Assembly: GCF_943193175.1 (NCBI RefSeq)
Contig: NZ_CALPDF010000005.1
Coordinates: 1 to 64,000, forward strand
Source: Neobacillus muris
Lineage (GTDB): Bacteria; Bacillota; Bacilli; Bacillales; Cytobacillaceae
Reading direction: 5' to 3'
Length of the DNA stretch: 64,000 bases
Shown here: positions 44,693-54,163 of the stretch, one piece after another
Layout: each line of letters starts with the position of its first letter
Numbering within the stretch: the first letter of the stretch is position 1
Position numbers and translations under genes: made by a program
Notes under the pieces: model-generated
The model's database searches: none
What the model was told of the DNA's origin: nothing
Seen by the model: the letters and a program-made list of their open reading frames with translations, nothing else

Positions 44693-45829
44693 ATGAAAGC
44701 TGTCACATATCAAGGGATCAAAAATGTGGAAGTACGAGACGTCAAAGATCCCGCGATAAAAAACTCAGATGATATTATTGTAAAAATCACCAGCTCTGCC
44801 ATATGCGGATCGGATCTCCACTTAATTCACGGCATGATTCCCAATACCCCCACAAACTTTGTTATTGGACATGAACCAATGGGAGTGGTGGAAGAGGTTG
44901 GTCCAGGTGTTCGAAACTTAAAGAAAGGTGATCGGGTCATCATCCCTTTTAATGTGAGCTGCGGGACTTGCTGGTATTGCCAGCACGACCTCACCAGCCA
45001 ATGTGACAATTCCAATCCTCACGGTGACATGGGCGGTTTTTTCGGCTACTCTGAAACAACTGGCGGCTATTCCGGCGGGCAAGCAGAATATATGAGGGTT
45101 CCATACGGAAATTTTACCCCATTTAAAATCCCCGAAGATTGTGAAGTGGAAGATGAGAAACTCATATTGCTAGCGGATGCCGCCTCAACCGCCTATTGGT
45201 CCGTTGACCATGCCGGAGTAAAAGATGGAGATACAGTCATTGTTTTGGGCTGCGGCCCTGTTGGACTGCTTGCTCAAAAGTTTGCCTGGTTTAAAGGGGC
45301 TAAAAGGGTCATTGCCGTAGATTATATTAACTATCGCCTGCAGCATGCGAAACGAACAAACAAAGTGGAGATTATTAATTTTGAACAACATGAGAATACC
45401 GGCCAACATCTGAAGGAGATCACCAAAGGCGGAGCAGATGTCGTGATTGATGCAGTGGGAATGGATGGAAAATGGACCCCAATGGAGTTCCTGGCTAGCG
45501 GCCTCAAGCTCCAAGGCGGAGCAATGGGTGCCATCGTGATTGCCAGTCAAGCTGTCCGAAAAGGCGGCACTATTCAAATTACTGGGGTGTATGGAGGGCG
45601 CTATAATGCTTTTCCTCTGGGAGATATATTCCAAAGAAATGTCGATATCAAGATGGGACAGGCACCGGTCATTCCTTATATGCCTTTCTTATACGATTTA
45701 TTTTCTACTGGAAAAATTGACCCCAGTGATGTGGTTACACATGTCCTTCCATTAGACCAAGCCAAGCATGGTTATGAGGTTTTCGATACAAGAACAGAGG
45801 ATTGCATAAAAGTCATCCTTAAACCGTGA
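44693..45829 (+). CDS. Zinc-dependent alcohol dehydrogenase (AdhB-like)
   Basis: Medium-chain dehydrogenase of 378 residues. Catalytic zinc ligands are at CGSDLHLIHG and GHEPMGVVEEVG, and the structural zinc cysteines are in CGTCWYCQHDLTSQC. The NAD-binding motif is VLGCGPVGLLAQ. It resembles glutathione-independent formaldehyde dehydrogenases and B. subtilis AdhB (YraB region). It is co-transcribed with two coat genes, which suggests expression during sporulation and perhaps aldehyde removal or coat modification. Substrate inferred only. Confidence 0.87.
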   Translation: MKAVTYQGIKNVEVRDVKDPAIKNSDDIIVKITSSAICGSDLHLIHGMIPNTPTNFVIGHEPMGVVEEVGPGVRNLKKGDRVIIPFNVSCGTCWYCQHDLTSQCDNSNPHGDMGGFFGYSETTGGYSGGQAEYMRVPYGNFTPFKIPEDCEVEDEKLILLADAASTAYWSVDHAGVKDGDTVIVLGCGPVGLLAQKFAWFKGAKRVIAVDYINYRLQHAKRTNKVEIINFEQHENTGQHLKEITKGGADVVIDAVGMDGKWTPMEFLASGLKLQGGAMGAIVIASQAVRKGGTIQITGVYGGRYNAFPLGDIFQRNVDIKMGQAPVIPYMPFLYDLFSTGKIDPSDVVTHVLPLDQAKHGYEVFDTRTEDCIKVILKP

Positions 45830-45915
45830 AACCCAAACAGGATCCATTAATGACAAATAGTGGATAAAAATAGCTCCAATTCTTGAGGAGGTATTTTTTT
45901 GACCATAATCAAAAT

Positions 45916-45946
45916 GAAAAGAGCAACTGATCCAGCTGCTCTTTTC
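45916..45946. terminator. Terminator between convergent adh and xfp genes
   Basis: GAAAAGAGCA pairs with TGCTCTTTTC around an 11-nt loop containing a second short match. The T-tract is within the stem. Confidence 0.75.
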
Positions 45947-45951
45947 ACCAT

Positions 45952-48345
45952 TTATTTAAAATTTTTCCATTCCCAGCTCTCTACTTCTGGCAAATCCGAA
46001 CCTTCTTCACGAATATATTGATAATGTTTCTCCACCATTTCTTCCATTTCTTCCACAATACTTGTGTATTGTTCCGCATCCGGCAAATTTTGTACAGCTT
46101 CTTTCACTAAATCAAACCGGTCCATTTGGTTTAAGACGCGCATATCAAAAGGTGTTGTGATATCGCCGTTTTCCCGATACCCATGGACGTGCAAGTTATG
46201 ATTATGGCGGTCAAAGAACAAGTCTTTAATTAGCCCTTCATATCCATGGAAAGCAAAGACGACAGGTTTGTCTGCAGTAAAAAATTTATCAAACTCAGCA
46301 TCAGGCAAACCGCGTGGGTCAAGCTTTTGGCTTCTAAGTCTCAATAAATCCACCACGTTAATATAGCGGATCTTTAATTCTGGCAATTTTTCATGCAGGA
46401 TTGAAATAGCAGCCAAACTTTCAATGGTTGGTTCTGTTCCTGCAGATGCGAACACAATATCCGGTTCTCTGCCTTCATCTGTGCTCGCCCAATCGATGAT
46501 TTTCAACCCTTTATCCACTAATTCTTTTGCTTCCTCAGCGGTAAACCACTGATGGCGTGGATGTTTAGAAGACACCACCAAATTGATTTTTTGGCGATCA
46601 TTTAAAATCGTATCAAACACGGCCAGTAATGAGTTGGCATCAGCAGGTAAATATTCCCGAATGAATTCTGGTTTTTTGTCTGCCAAGTGGCCCAGCAATC
46701 CTGGATCTTGGTGGGTATAACCATTGTGATCCTGCTGGAACACCGTTGAAGTGGCCACGATATTCAGGGATGGAATGTCAGCCCGCCAGCCTTGCTCTGT
46801 TGCCTTGCGCAGCCATTTGAAGTGCTGGGTAATCATGGAGTCTACAACACGCAGGAAGGCTTCGTAGCTGGCAAAGAAACCGTGGCGGCCTGTCAGAACA
46901 TAGCCTTCCAATAAACCCTCCGCTTGGTGCTCGGATAATTGGGAATCGATGACGCGGCCATCGGCTGCTAAAAACTCATCATTTGGTTCTTTAATAGCAT
47001 CAAGCCATTGACGATTGGTCACTTCAAAAACAGGAGCCAAACGGTTGGACATCGTTTCATCCGGTCCGAAAATTCGGAAGTTGCGATGGTCGGCATTCAG
47101 TTTGATCACATCTCGAATATAGCGTCCTAACACAGACATATCCTGGGCTTTTGTCAGCCCGCGTTCCGTCGTATCAATCGCATATTCTTGAAAATCCGGC
47201 AAAACTAAATCCTTAATCAAGAATCCGGCATTTGTAACCGGATTAACAGCCATCCGTCTTTCCCCAGCAGGGGCCATCTCAGCAAGTTCCGGCAGCAGCC
47301 GGCCATTTTCGTCAAACAGTTCTTCCGGACGATAGCTTTCTAGCCATTCTACTAAGGCATCAATATGCTGCATATTGTTTTGGTCGACTGGAATCGGAAC
47401 TTGGTGGGCCCGGAATGAGTTTTCAACCGGCTGGCCTGCCCATTGCTTTGGACCTGTCCATCCTTTTGGCGTACGTAAGACAAGCATTGGCCAATTTGGG
47501 CGGGTTTGATCATGGGTTTCCCGCGCATGATTTTGGATGCGTTTAATTTTTTCAATCATTTGATCCATAACAGCGGCCATACTTTCGTGCATGGCTTCAG
47601 GCTCGTCACCTTCTACAAAATATGGTTCCCAGCCCATGCCCTCAAAGTATAAGGTTAATTCCTCCGTCGTCATGCGGGATAAAACGGTTGGGTTACTGAT
47701 TTTAAACCCATTTAAATGCAGGATAGGCAGAACGGCGCCATCCGTTGCTGGGTTGATAAATCGATTGGAAAACCATGAAGCCGCTAATGGTCCCGTTTCA
47801 GCTTCGCCATCTCCGACGACAACAGCCGCGATCAAATCAGGATTGTCCAGCACTGCCCCAGCACCATGTGAAAGTGAGTATCCTAATTCTCCGCCTTCAT
47901 GGATGGATCCAGGAGTTTCCGGTGCCGCATGAGAAGCGATGCCTCCTGGGAATGAGAATTGTTTGAACAGTTTTTTCATGCCAGGGATATCCTGTGTAAT
48001 TTGTGGATAAACTTCCGTATAGCTGCCATCCAGATAAGAATTGGAAACCATCACCTGGCCGCCATGGCCAGGTCCTTCAATGTAAAACATATTCAAGTCA
48101 TATTTATTTATCACCCGATTGAGATGAGCATAAATAAAGTTTTGTCCAGGGATGGTCCCCCAGTGTCCAATTGGTTTTACTTTAATGTCAGATGCCTTGA
48201 TTGGTTCCCTTAGTAATGGGTTATCCTTCAGATATAACTGGCCAACTGAGATATAGTTGGCTGCACGCCAATATGCATCCAGCTTTTTCAAATACGTTTT
48301 AGATGAGTAATCAACTTGTTGTGCGACTAATACCATTTCATTCAC
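45952..48345 (-). CDS. Phosphoketolase Xfp/XpkA
   Basis: Thiamine-diphosphate enzyme of 797 residues, full length for the family. It splits xylulose-5-phosphate (and often fructose-6-phosphate) to acetyl phosphate plus an aldose phosphate. Visible are the EGPGHGGQ and [16 protein letters not shown] segments, the ThDP motif [14 protein letters not shown] and the C-terminal RPF/XFP region with [15 protein letters not shown]. It is monocistronic and followed upstream by a divergently useful GntR gene on the same strand, which may control it. It supplies acetyl-P outside glycolysis. Confidence 0.94.
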   Translation of the reverse strand: MNEMVLVAQQVDYSSKTYLKKLDAYWRAANYISVGQLYLKDNPLLREPIKASDIKVKPIGHWGTIPGQNFIYAHLNRVINKYDLNMFYIEGPGHGGQVMVSNSYLDGSYTEVYPQITQDIPGMKKLFKQFSFPGGIASHAAPETPGSIHEGGELGYSLSHGAGAVLDNPDLIAAVVVGDGEAETGPLAASWFSNRFINPATDGAVLPILHLNGFKISNPTVLSRMTTEELTLYFEGMGWEPYFVEGDEPEAMHESMAAVMDQMIEKIKRIQNHARETHDQTRPNWPMLVLRTPKGWTGPKQWAGQPVENSFRAHQVPIPVDQNNMQHIDALVEWLESYRPEELFDENGRLLPELAEMAPAGERRMAVNPVTNAGFLIKDLVLPDFQEYAIDTTERGLTKAQDMSVLGRYIRDVIKLNADHRNFRIFGPDETMSNRLAPVFEVTNRQWLDAIKEPNDEFLAADGRVIDSQLSEHQAEGLLEGYVLTGRHGFFASYEAFLRVVDSMITQHFKWLRKATEQGWRADIPSLNIVATSTVFQQDHNGYTHQDPGLLGHLADKKPEFIREYLPADANSLLAVFDTILNDRQKINLVVSSKHPRHQWFTAEEAKELVDKGLKIIDWASTDEGREPDIVFASAGTEPTIESLAAISILHEKLPELKIRYINVVDLLRLRSQKLDPRGLPDAEFDKFFTADKPVVFAFHGYEGLIKDLFFDRHNHNLHVHGYRENGDITTPFDMRVLNQMDRFDLVKEAVQNLPDAEQYTSIVEEMEEMVEKHYQYIREEGSDLPEVESWEWKNFK

Positions 48346-48520
48346 TCCCTATCATTTTTTCATATGGAACTATTTTTCTATATATTAATCATATTCTTTC
48401 TATTATTAAAATCAACCATTTTTAAAATTGATACGGTCCAATTTTGTGAAAATGTTAACATATTGTGACATAAAGGGATGTCATCTCAATGACAAAAGGG
48501 GTTTAACCGATTTATTTTGC

Positions 48521-48557
48521 AAAAAAAAATAAGACCGAAAAAATTTTTCTGTCTTAT
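48521..48557 (-). terminator. Terminator of the GntR regulator gene
   Basis: On the minus strand ATAAGAC...GTCTTAT encloses an A/T-rich inner stem, followed by nine T. It starts at or inside the stop codon region near 48560. Confidence 0.75.
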
Positions 48558-48559
48558 CT

Positions 48560-49282
48560 TTATTGGACCGATACAAATGTATTGAATTTTAAATACTGAT
48601 AGTGGAACCGCATATGGGAAAATTCAAACGGGGTGCCATTGTCCAAAAAGAAAATGCCTTCCATAATCCCAACAGGCTCATTTTCATTTAATTGAAGCAG
48701 TTCCCGATCATTTCCTGTGGAGGGCTCTGCATAAATAGATAAAAATGACTTGGTAACAGCTAGGTTGTGGGCTTTTTCCAAATAATTAAAGATGGATCCT
48801 TCAATAATTGTGTGGTTCAGGTTTTGCACAATTTTAATCGGAATGTATCCTGTTTCAATCATAAAAGGAACATCATCAAACAGCCGTAAGCGAATGATTT
48901 TGTAAACAAAATCATGCGGCTGCAGGAACAAATCCCGCTGCAATTCTTCCGTTGGCGGAATGACCTCAAAATTCAATACTTTAACTTTTGGCTTTTTTCC
49001 ATGCATTTGAAAGTTGTCGGTCACTCCCAAATTAGATCCTTCATAGTTAAAAATCGATTCATTTTTTATATATAATGGGTTGATAAATGTCCCAGAGCCG
49101 CGTTTTTTAAAGATAATCCCGTCATTTGCCATTTTCGTCAGCGCATGCTTTACTGAACTTCTGCTGACCTGGTAGGTTTCGCTGAGAGTACGTTCATCGG
49201 GTAATCTCATATCAGCAAATTGCCCTGCAAAAATTTTCTTTTTAAGGTCATTCATAATTTGCTTATAGACTAATTCTGCCAT
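48560..49282 (-). CDS. GntR-family transcriptional regulator (HutC/UTRA type)
   Basis: Protein of 240 residues. An N-terminal winged helix (residues 5-70, including LSETYQVSRSSVKHALTKM and KRGSGTFI) is followed by a UTRA ligand-binding domain (about 90-235). HutC-type members sense sugar phosphates, amino acids or cofactors. The gene ends 214 bp upstream of xfp in the same direction, so control of phosphoketolase by a pentose or glucosamine phosphate is plausible but not shown. Confidence 0.87.
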   Translation of the reverse strand: MAELVYKQIMNDLKKKIFAGQFADMRLPDERTLSETYQVSRSSVKHALTKMANDGIIFKKRGSGTFINPLYIKNESIFNYEGSNLGVTDNFQMHGKKPKVKVLNFEVIPPTEELQRDLFLQPHDFVYKIIRLRLFDDVPFMIETGYIPIKIVQNLNHTIIEGSIFNYLEKAHNLAVTKSFLSIYAEPSTGNDRELLQLNENEPVGIMEGIFFLDNGTPFEFSHMRFHYQYLKFNTFVSVQ

Positions 49283-49440
49283 ATAGAACTCCTTTTCAAG
49301 TCTTCTTTATCTATTTTAGCATAGTAAAAAGGGCTGCGCACGAGCATGAATCGTTGGTTTTATTCAAAAAGAATGGATACCCTAAATTCCATAAAAATGA
49401 CCAAATCATCATTGGATTTGGTCTTTATTACGGTGCCAGC

Positions 49441-50496
49441 CTAATTTGAAAATGGTAATTTAATTTCGTCGGCCTTTCTTTTCTTAAGGTCCATTTTATA
49501 AAAATGCCATTTTTCCTGATTGTCCTTCCCAAAATTGGAATCCACCATGAAATATAACGTTTGCCCATCAAAAGAAATGACAGGATGTGATGCATAACTT
49601 TCGAGGTAGGTGAGCTGCTTTTCCTCCTGGCTCTCAAGGCTATATAAATATAACTCATATTGAAACGTGTCCCCGGTATCCGGATTTGCGATGGCTTGAT
49701 AAATGAAATTCTTCCCATCTGGTGTAAAGGCGAAGTCAAATATGTCCGTTTCCTTTTCAACATCTGAAAAAACACTGTATTGCTCCGGATGATCGAGTGA
49801 AACAGAAAATATCCGCTGTTTCATTTGAAAAATTTCTTCCGCCGACTTCGCTTCCGAATCATCATCACTTTGAAAATAAAGGGCAGTGCTATCCCCTGAA
49901 ACAACCAGAGAGGTCATGCTGTATTTTTTCGTGTCTGTCAGCTTCTCAATCCCTTCTGTTTCGAAGCTGTACTCGAAAATATCAAAATCATGCGGCCGTT
50001 TCCCGGTAATCGGCGAGTAATTCGTGAATGTACCGGCGCCTAGAAAAAACAGGGACGTATCCTTCCTTCCGAATTCCACCTCGGTGACGAGATCTTGATT
50101 AGAAAAAAGTTCCCTTTCCTTATTTGTTTCAAGATCGATCACCTGAACACTTGAAAATGGGTTATTCTCCATATCCTTGCTTTGCACAACAAACGCCAAA
50201 AGCTTCCCATCCGCTGAAAAACTGGGATCCACAATACGTTTATCATTCTCGATTTCTATGATCTTTTGATTCTTGTTCGTTTCTTCATTAAAAAGATTCA
50301 ATACCGGCTTCCCCTGATGATAGGATACATAGGCAATTCCTTTGTTTACTGATACATCATAATAATTCGTAAGACCTTCATCTTTCTCGTTGTCCTCCTT
50401 GGCCAAAAGGAGGCCAGCTGAAAGAAGTGAAATGAGTAAAACCACCGGCAATATTAACACAAGCATCCATTTTTTCCTGTTCAAATCTAAAAGCAA
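49441..50496 (-). CDS. TolB-like beta-propeller membrane-anchored protein
   Basis: Protein of 351 residues with one N-terminal hydrophobic helix (about 10-33) and an outside domain built of TolB/WD40-like blades (FSADGKLLAFVVQ, FTPDGKNFIYQA, ISFDGQTLYFMV). The start is TTG, directly after an AAGGAG and four bases beyond the stop of the HAAS protein; a TTG four codons on is an alternative. It is the last gene of a padR-HAAS-TolB-like operon. Function unknown; the propeller may bind cell-wall or envelope partners. Confidence 0.7.
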   Translation of the reverse strand: MLLDLNRKKWMLVLILPVVLLISLLSAGLLLAKEDNEKDEGLTNYYDVSVNKGIAYVSYHQGKPVLNLFNEETNKNQKIIEIENDKRIVDPSFSADGKLLAFVVQSKDMENNPFSSVQVIDLETNKERELFSNQDLVTEVEFGRKDTSLFFLGAGTFTNYSPITGKRPHDFDIFEYSFETEGIEKLTDTKKYSMTSLVVSGDSTALYFQSDDDSEAKSAEEIFQMKQRIFSVSLDHPEQYSVFSDVEKETDIFDFAFTPDGKNFIYQAIANPDTGDTFQYELYLYSLESQEEKQLTYLESYASHPVISFDGQTLYFMVDSNFGKDNQEKWHFYKMDLKKRKADEIKLPFSN

Positions 50497-50500
50497 CTCC

Positions 50501-51370
50501 TTAGGCTAAGAATGACAGCAGTAAATAACCAACGATAACAAGCGAGACAAGGATAGGGAACAGCGGCGTCCAAAGAACTATTTTCTGCTGTTTTTCCCAC
50601 TGAACAAGCTGCAGCCGGTAAAGGGCCCCCCAAATGATCAGAGGCGTAATAAATATCAGCATCATAAAATGGAGTTTGCCAATCATCACAAGACCGCCAT
50701 AGATAAAAAATAAACAGGCGGCACAAATAATCAGGCCAGTTGTAATATACAGGATGTGTATCACTTTTTTCCCTGCAGGAACCTTCGTTTCCTGAGCACC
50801 TGGCAAAAGGGCGGTTTGATACAGCAGGATAGCTGTAAAAATAAGATTCAGCCATGTCAGCAGCAACAGGATACTTTCGATTAGACCACCTGAAAGGTTA
50901 GCTGCACCGAGTAAGCCATACGACCACAACAACAGATGAAATACAAGAACGACAATACTCCAGCGTTTTCTCAAGGTACTCCTGAAATGGGAAAAGGCGA
51001 GCACAAGAAGGACAGTTCCTAGACTAATAGATACAAACAGCCAGTCATACTCGGCATCCCCCTTCATTAATAGGTGGGCGAGGTAGAGACCAGAAGAGGA
51101 AAACAGAGATAGTATGGCCAAGAAGATAAATAATTGTTTTCGGTATGGATACAGCACCTGCTGCATTTCCCGCCCAATTTTTTCATCATCGCCAAACTGC
51201 TTGATCGCCATTTTGGCAGCCTCCTGTTCCGAAAGACCTTTTTCTATGTACTCCTCCGTCAGTAATTCGAGATGGACCAGCATTTCTTCTGCCATGTCAG
51301 CCTTGTCTTCCGGAGTTCCATCAATCCCTGCAACAATTTTTTCTACATAGTTTTCGAGAAGCTTCATCAT
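50501..51370 (-). CDS. HAAS-domain membrane protein
   Basis: Protein of 289 residues. The N-terminal 75 residues (YVEKIVAGIDGTPEDKADM, EEYIEKGLSEQEAAKMAIKQ) match the HAAS/permease-prefix signalling domain, which is usually encoded next to PadR regulators. Six to eight hydrophobic helices follow. Its start overlaps the padR stop as ATGA. These pairs regulate or sense envelope stress or drugs, but no transporter is in this operon. Confidence 0.8.
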   Translation of the reverse strand: MMKLLENYVEKIVAGIDGTPEDKADMAEEMLVHLELLTEEYIEKGLSEQEAAKMAIKQFGDDEKIGREMQQVLYPYRKQLFIFLAILSLFSSSGLYLAHLLMKGDAEYDWLFVSISLGTVLLVLAFSHFRSTLRKRWSIVVLVFHLLLWSYGLLGAANLSGGLIESILLLLTWLNLIFTAILLYQTALLPGAQETKVPAGKKVIHILYITTGLIICAACLFFIYGGLVMIGKLHFMMLIFITPLIIWGALYRLQLVQWEKQQKIVLWTPLFPILVSLVIVGYLLLSFLA

Positions 51371-51690
51371 GTCAGTCCCTCTTCCACCTTCCGGACTAGA
51401 CTCTCGACCAAACTCCAGTTTTTACGCTTTTCCTCAAGCTCTGCAGCACCTTTATTTGTGAGATGATAATATTTCCTTCTCCCCGAATCGGTATCCTTCC
51501 AGTAGGATTCAATCCATTCCTTTTTTTCCAGCCTTTTAAGTGCGGGATAAAGGGTTCCTTCGCTCATTTCATATTGTTCTCCGCTTGTTTCTCTCAAAAT
51601 TTTCATCATTTCATATCCGTACAAGTCCTTTTGGGAAATTAACGATAGTAGCAACAGGTCGATACTTCCCTTTAGCATTTCTTTGTCCAT
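51367..51690 (-). CDS. PadR-family transcriptional regulator
   Basis: Winged-helix repressor of 107 residues: LKGSIDLLLLSLISQKDLYG, ETSGEQYEMSEGTLYPALKR and the wing KDTDSGRRKYYHLT. Short PadR-like proteins act as dimers and respond to drugs or phenolics. It is the first gene of the operon. A perfect palindrome 38 bp upstream, overlapping a TTGTAA-17-TACGAT promoter, is its likely own operator. Confidence 0.9.
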   Translation of the reverse strand: MDKEMLKGSIDLLLLSLISQKDLYGYEMMKILRETSGEQYEMSEGTLYPALKRLEKKEWIESYWKDTDSGRRKYYHLTNKGAAELEEKRKNWSLVESLVRKVEEGLT

Positions 51691-51727
51691 AGCAGCCTCC
51701 CCGATAATGGATTAACTATATCGTATC

Positions 51728-51751
51728 ACCTTGTATATCGCATTACAAGGT
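51728..51751. promoter_or_regulatory. PadR operator and promoter
   Basis: ACCTTGTA at 51728 and TACAAGGT at 51744-51751 are perfect inverted 8-bp arms with an 8-nt spacer. On the minus strand TTGTAA within the site and TACGAT 17 bp on make a candidate -35/-10, so bound repressor would block transcription of padR itself. Confidence 0.8.
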
Positions 51752-51880
51752 ATAAAGTAAAATTTCCCATCAAAGGATTTTTATTCCTCCTCATAAAATA
51801 CGCACAGGTTGACCATTCTCCATCGGTTTATGTCAATTGCCATTGGAGATTAATCATCTTTTTTTAAAAAAGGGATGCCC

Positions 51881-53899
51881 CTAAGGAATTAATTTAGTTG
51901 ATCTTGCCCTTTCTGCTGTACGCTCAATCCAGCCGCTTAATGGTCTTTTAAATACCAATGCGATTAGAAAGCTGAATGCAGTAAAACCTAACAAAAACAA
52001 GAAATCTTTTATAACAATCTCCTTTATCATTCCTCCCACAGTTTCCCGAAGCATGCTTACCGCATAAGTGAATGGCATAAAAGGATACAATCGTTGAAAA
52101 AAAGCCGATGTCAGACTAACAGGAAAAGTGGCTCCAGAGCTTGAGATCTGCAGTACCAAAAAGATAATGGACAATCCTTTTCCAATACTGCCAAACACTG
52201 AGCATAGGGTGTAAGTGATAATAACAAACACCATACTGATAAAAACACTTAACAAGACAAACCAGAATTTGTCAGCCACATAGGAGTGAATCAAAAATAT
52301 ATCCCCAACTGATACAATTGCTGCTTGAAAGATTCCGATGGTAACGAAGGTCAGTAACCTGCCTAAATAACGCTGATATTCCCTATAATTTCCCTCAACC
52401 TCTACTCTCAATGAAGATATGAGAAGTGTTCCGCCTACCCACAGCGCTAGCATCGTATAAAATGGCGTCATCGCAGAGCCATAATTCGGGATAGGGAATA
52501 TCCGTTTTGATTTTAATTGAATCGGGGCTGCTAAAAACTGGCTTTCTTTTCCGGGATCGTGCGTTAAAAATTCTATTAATTCATGGATATTGATACTTTG
52601 ATTAAACTGTCGGATTCGGTCTGCTGCCATCCGTATTTCATTTTCAAAACCCGGCAGGTCATTTCTTGCCAAGTCAGCCGCTTTATGAATGACTCTAGCG
52701 ACTTCAGGAAGTTTTGTTCGTATCAAATCCGCTGCTTGTCGGATATGATCCTCAACCTTCGGCAAATCGTTTCGAACGAAATCCGCCGCTTTATGAATCT
52801 TTTGTTTGATCGTCGGAAGATCACTTTTAATAAAATCAGCTGCTGTATCGATGCCGCTCACCACTTTATCTACCTGCTGCTGGAGATCGCTCCGATGGTT
52901 TTGAATATCTTGACGAAGTGTTGCCAATTCATTTAGGAGAGTTTTCAACTCAGCTTGATTGGCAGATGTGTCTGGGTTATCCACTGCACTCAAACTATCA
53001 ATTGCTTGATTGATTTGAGATTCGACTTCAGAAAGATTCGCGGCCATATCTGTCATAATCGAAGTGGTGCTCTGGATGTCAGCAAGCCTGTCCTGCAGCG
53101 CCAGTATTTGTTCACCAGCATCCTCTATAACCGGCAAGTTTGCTTCCACTTTTAAAATACTGTCACCAACCCTGTCCAGTTCCGGTATTCTTTGCTCAAG
53201 CTCCATAATTTGCTGGCCTTTTTCTTGGATTTCCGGCAATTTCCCATCAAGCTCAATCGCTTTTTTTCCCATCGCCTCAATCTGCGGCAGCGCCTTTTCC
53301 AGCTCAAGGATTTGGTTTGCAACATGCTGGATGGAGGGCCAATCCTTTTCAAGATCTATACCCGCCTGATAGAAAGCTGAAAAAATAGCCTTCCCTGCCG
53401 TTTCTGTAAAGGCGTCACTAATTTGAGCCGTGACACTTGAAGCACCTGAACTAGTGATCTTTGGCGCAATCGCATTAATTTTTTCGTTAATGCCAAAAAT
53501 GATTTCCGGCTTTTGAGGATTTGCTTCTAAAATGCTGGTCAGTTTCTTAGAAAAATCCTTTGGCAGCAGGAGATAAGCATAATAATCCCCGTGTTCCACT
53601 CCCTTAATGGCATTTCTTTGATTGACAAACACCCAGCCAAGTTTGTGATTGTTTTGTAGCTTTTTAACGGATTCGGCTCCGGCATTCAATTGCTTTCCAA
53701 GCACTTCCGCACCTTCGTCCTCGTTCACCACAGCAACCTGGATGCCTGACGTATTCCCGTAAGGGTCCCACATCGACTTAATGTTGAACCAAGCATATGC
53801 AGAAGGCAGGACCATTAGTCCCACAACCAATAATAATACGGTTGGAACACGAAAGATATTTTTCCAATCGGTTTTAAAAATGTCCCAAATGTTCCCCAC
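51881..53899 (-). CDS. YhgE/Pip-domain membrane protein with helical repeats
   Basis: Protein of about 672 residues: one N-terminal helix (about 20-40), a large outside region, and five or six C-terminal helices of the ABC-2 type. The outside region has two blocks of exact repeats: four 17-residue units (about 203-278, with KLPEI, RIPEL, NLPVI) and four 18-residue units starting AAD (about 356-434, with DLP or KLP). YhgE/Pip proteins include the Lactococcus phage-infection protein and parts of type VII-like export systems. A GTG at 53899 with AGGTGG five bases ahead is preferred to the GTG at 53908. No ATPase gene is adjacent. Confidence 0.85.
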   Translation of the reverse strand: MGNIWDIFKTDWKNIFRVPTVLLLVVGLMVLPSAYAWFNIKSMWDPYGNTSGIQVAVVNEDEGAEVLGKQLNAGAESVKKLQNNHKLGWVFVNQRNAIKGVEHGDYYAYLLLPKDFSKKLTSILEANPQKPEIIFGINEKINAIAPKITSSGASSVTAQISDAFTETAGKAIFSAFYQAGIDLEKDWPSIQHVANQILELEKALPQIEAMGKKAIELDGKLPEIQEKGQQIMELEQRIPELDRVGDSILKVEANLPVIEDAGEQILALQDRLADIQSTTSIMTDMAANLSEVESQINQAIDSLSAVDNPDTSANQAELKTLLNELATLRQDIQNHRSDLQQQVDKVVSGIDTAADFIKSDLPTIKQKIHKAADFVRNDLPKVEDHIRQAADLIRTKLPEVARVIHKAADLARNDLPGFENEIRMAADRIRQFNQSINIHELIEFLTHDPGKESQFLAAPIQLKSKRIFPIPNYGSAMTPFYTMLALWVGGTLLISSLRVEVEGNYREYQRYLGRLLTFVTIGIFQAAIVSVGDIFLIHSYVADKFWFVLLSVFISMVFVIITYTLCSVFGSIGKGLSIIFLVLQISSSGATFPVSLTSAFFQRLYPFMPFTYAVSMLRETVGGMIKEIVIKDFLFLLGFTAFSFLIALVFKRPLSGWIERTAERARSTKLIP

Positions 53900-54116
53900 T
53901 TTTACCACCTCTACCAGTAAGCGCTAGGTTTAGTATTAGAAATAGGATTGCGTTTATGCCTTTCATTTCTTTGCAGTGTAGCTAGCTACGATAAAAAAAG
54001 CGGCTCAAATTTCCTCCTCTGCTGGATAAATCGTCTGAAGGACTCCGATTTCCGGATATATAGTTTTTTTACGGATATATTTAAATTTTCACGGATATAC
54101 CCATATTTTTCTTTAC

Positions 54117-54152
54117 AAAAAAAGTGCAAGACACGAATGCCCTGCACTTTTT
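54117..54152 (-). terminator. Terminator after amtB
   Basis: AAAGTGCA pairs with TGCACTTT around a 14-nt loop; on the minus strand a T-run follows. It lies past the stop at 54164. Confidence 0.88.
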
Positions 54153-54163
54153 CAATGATTCTA

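Noticed and set aside
48428..48441. TTGATACGGTCCAA upstream of xfp and a near-reverse-complement in the gntR 3' end as GntR sites
   Set aside because: Only weakly palindromic, and one copy lies in coding sequence; not strong enough to call an operator.
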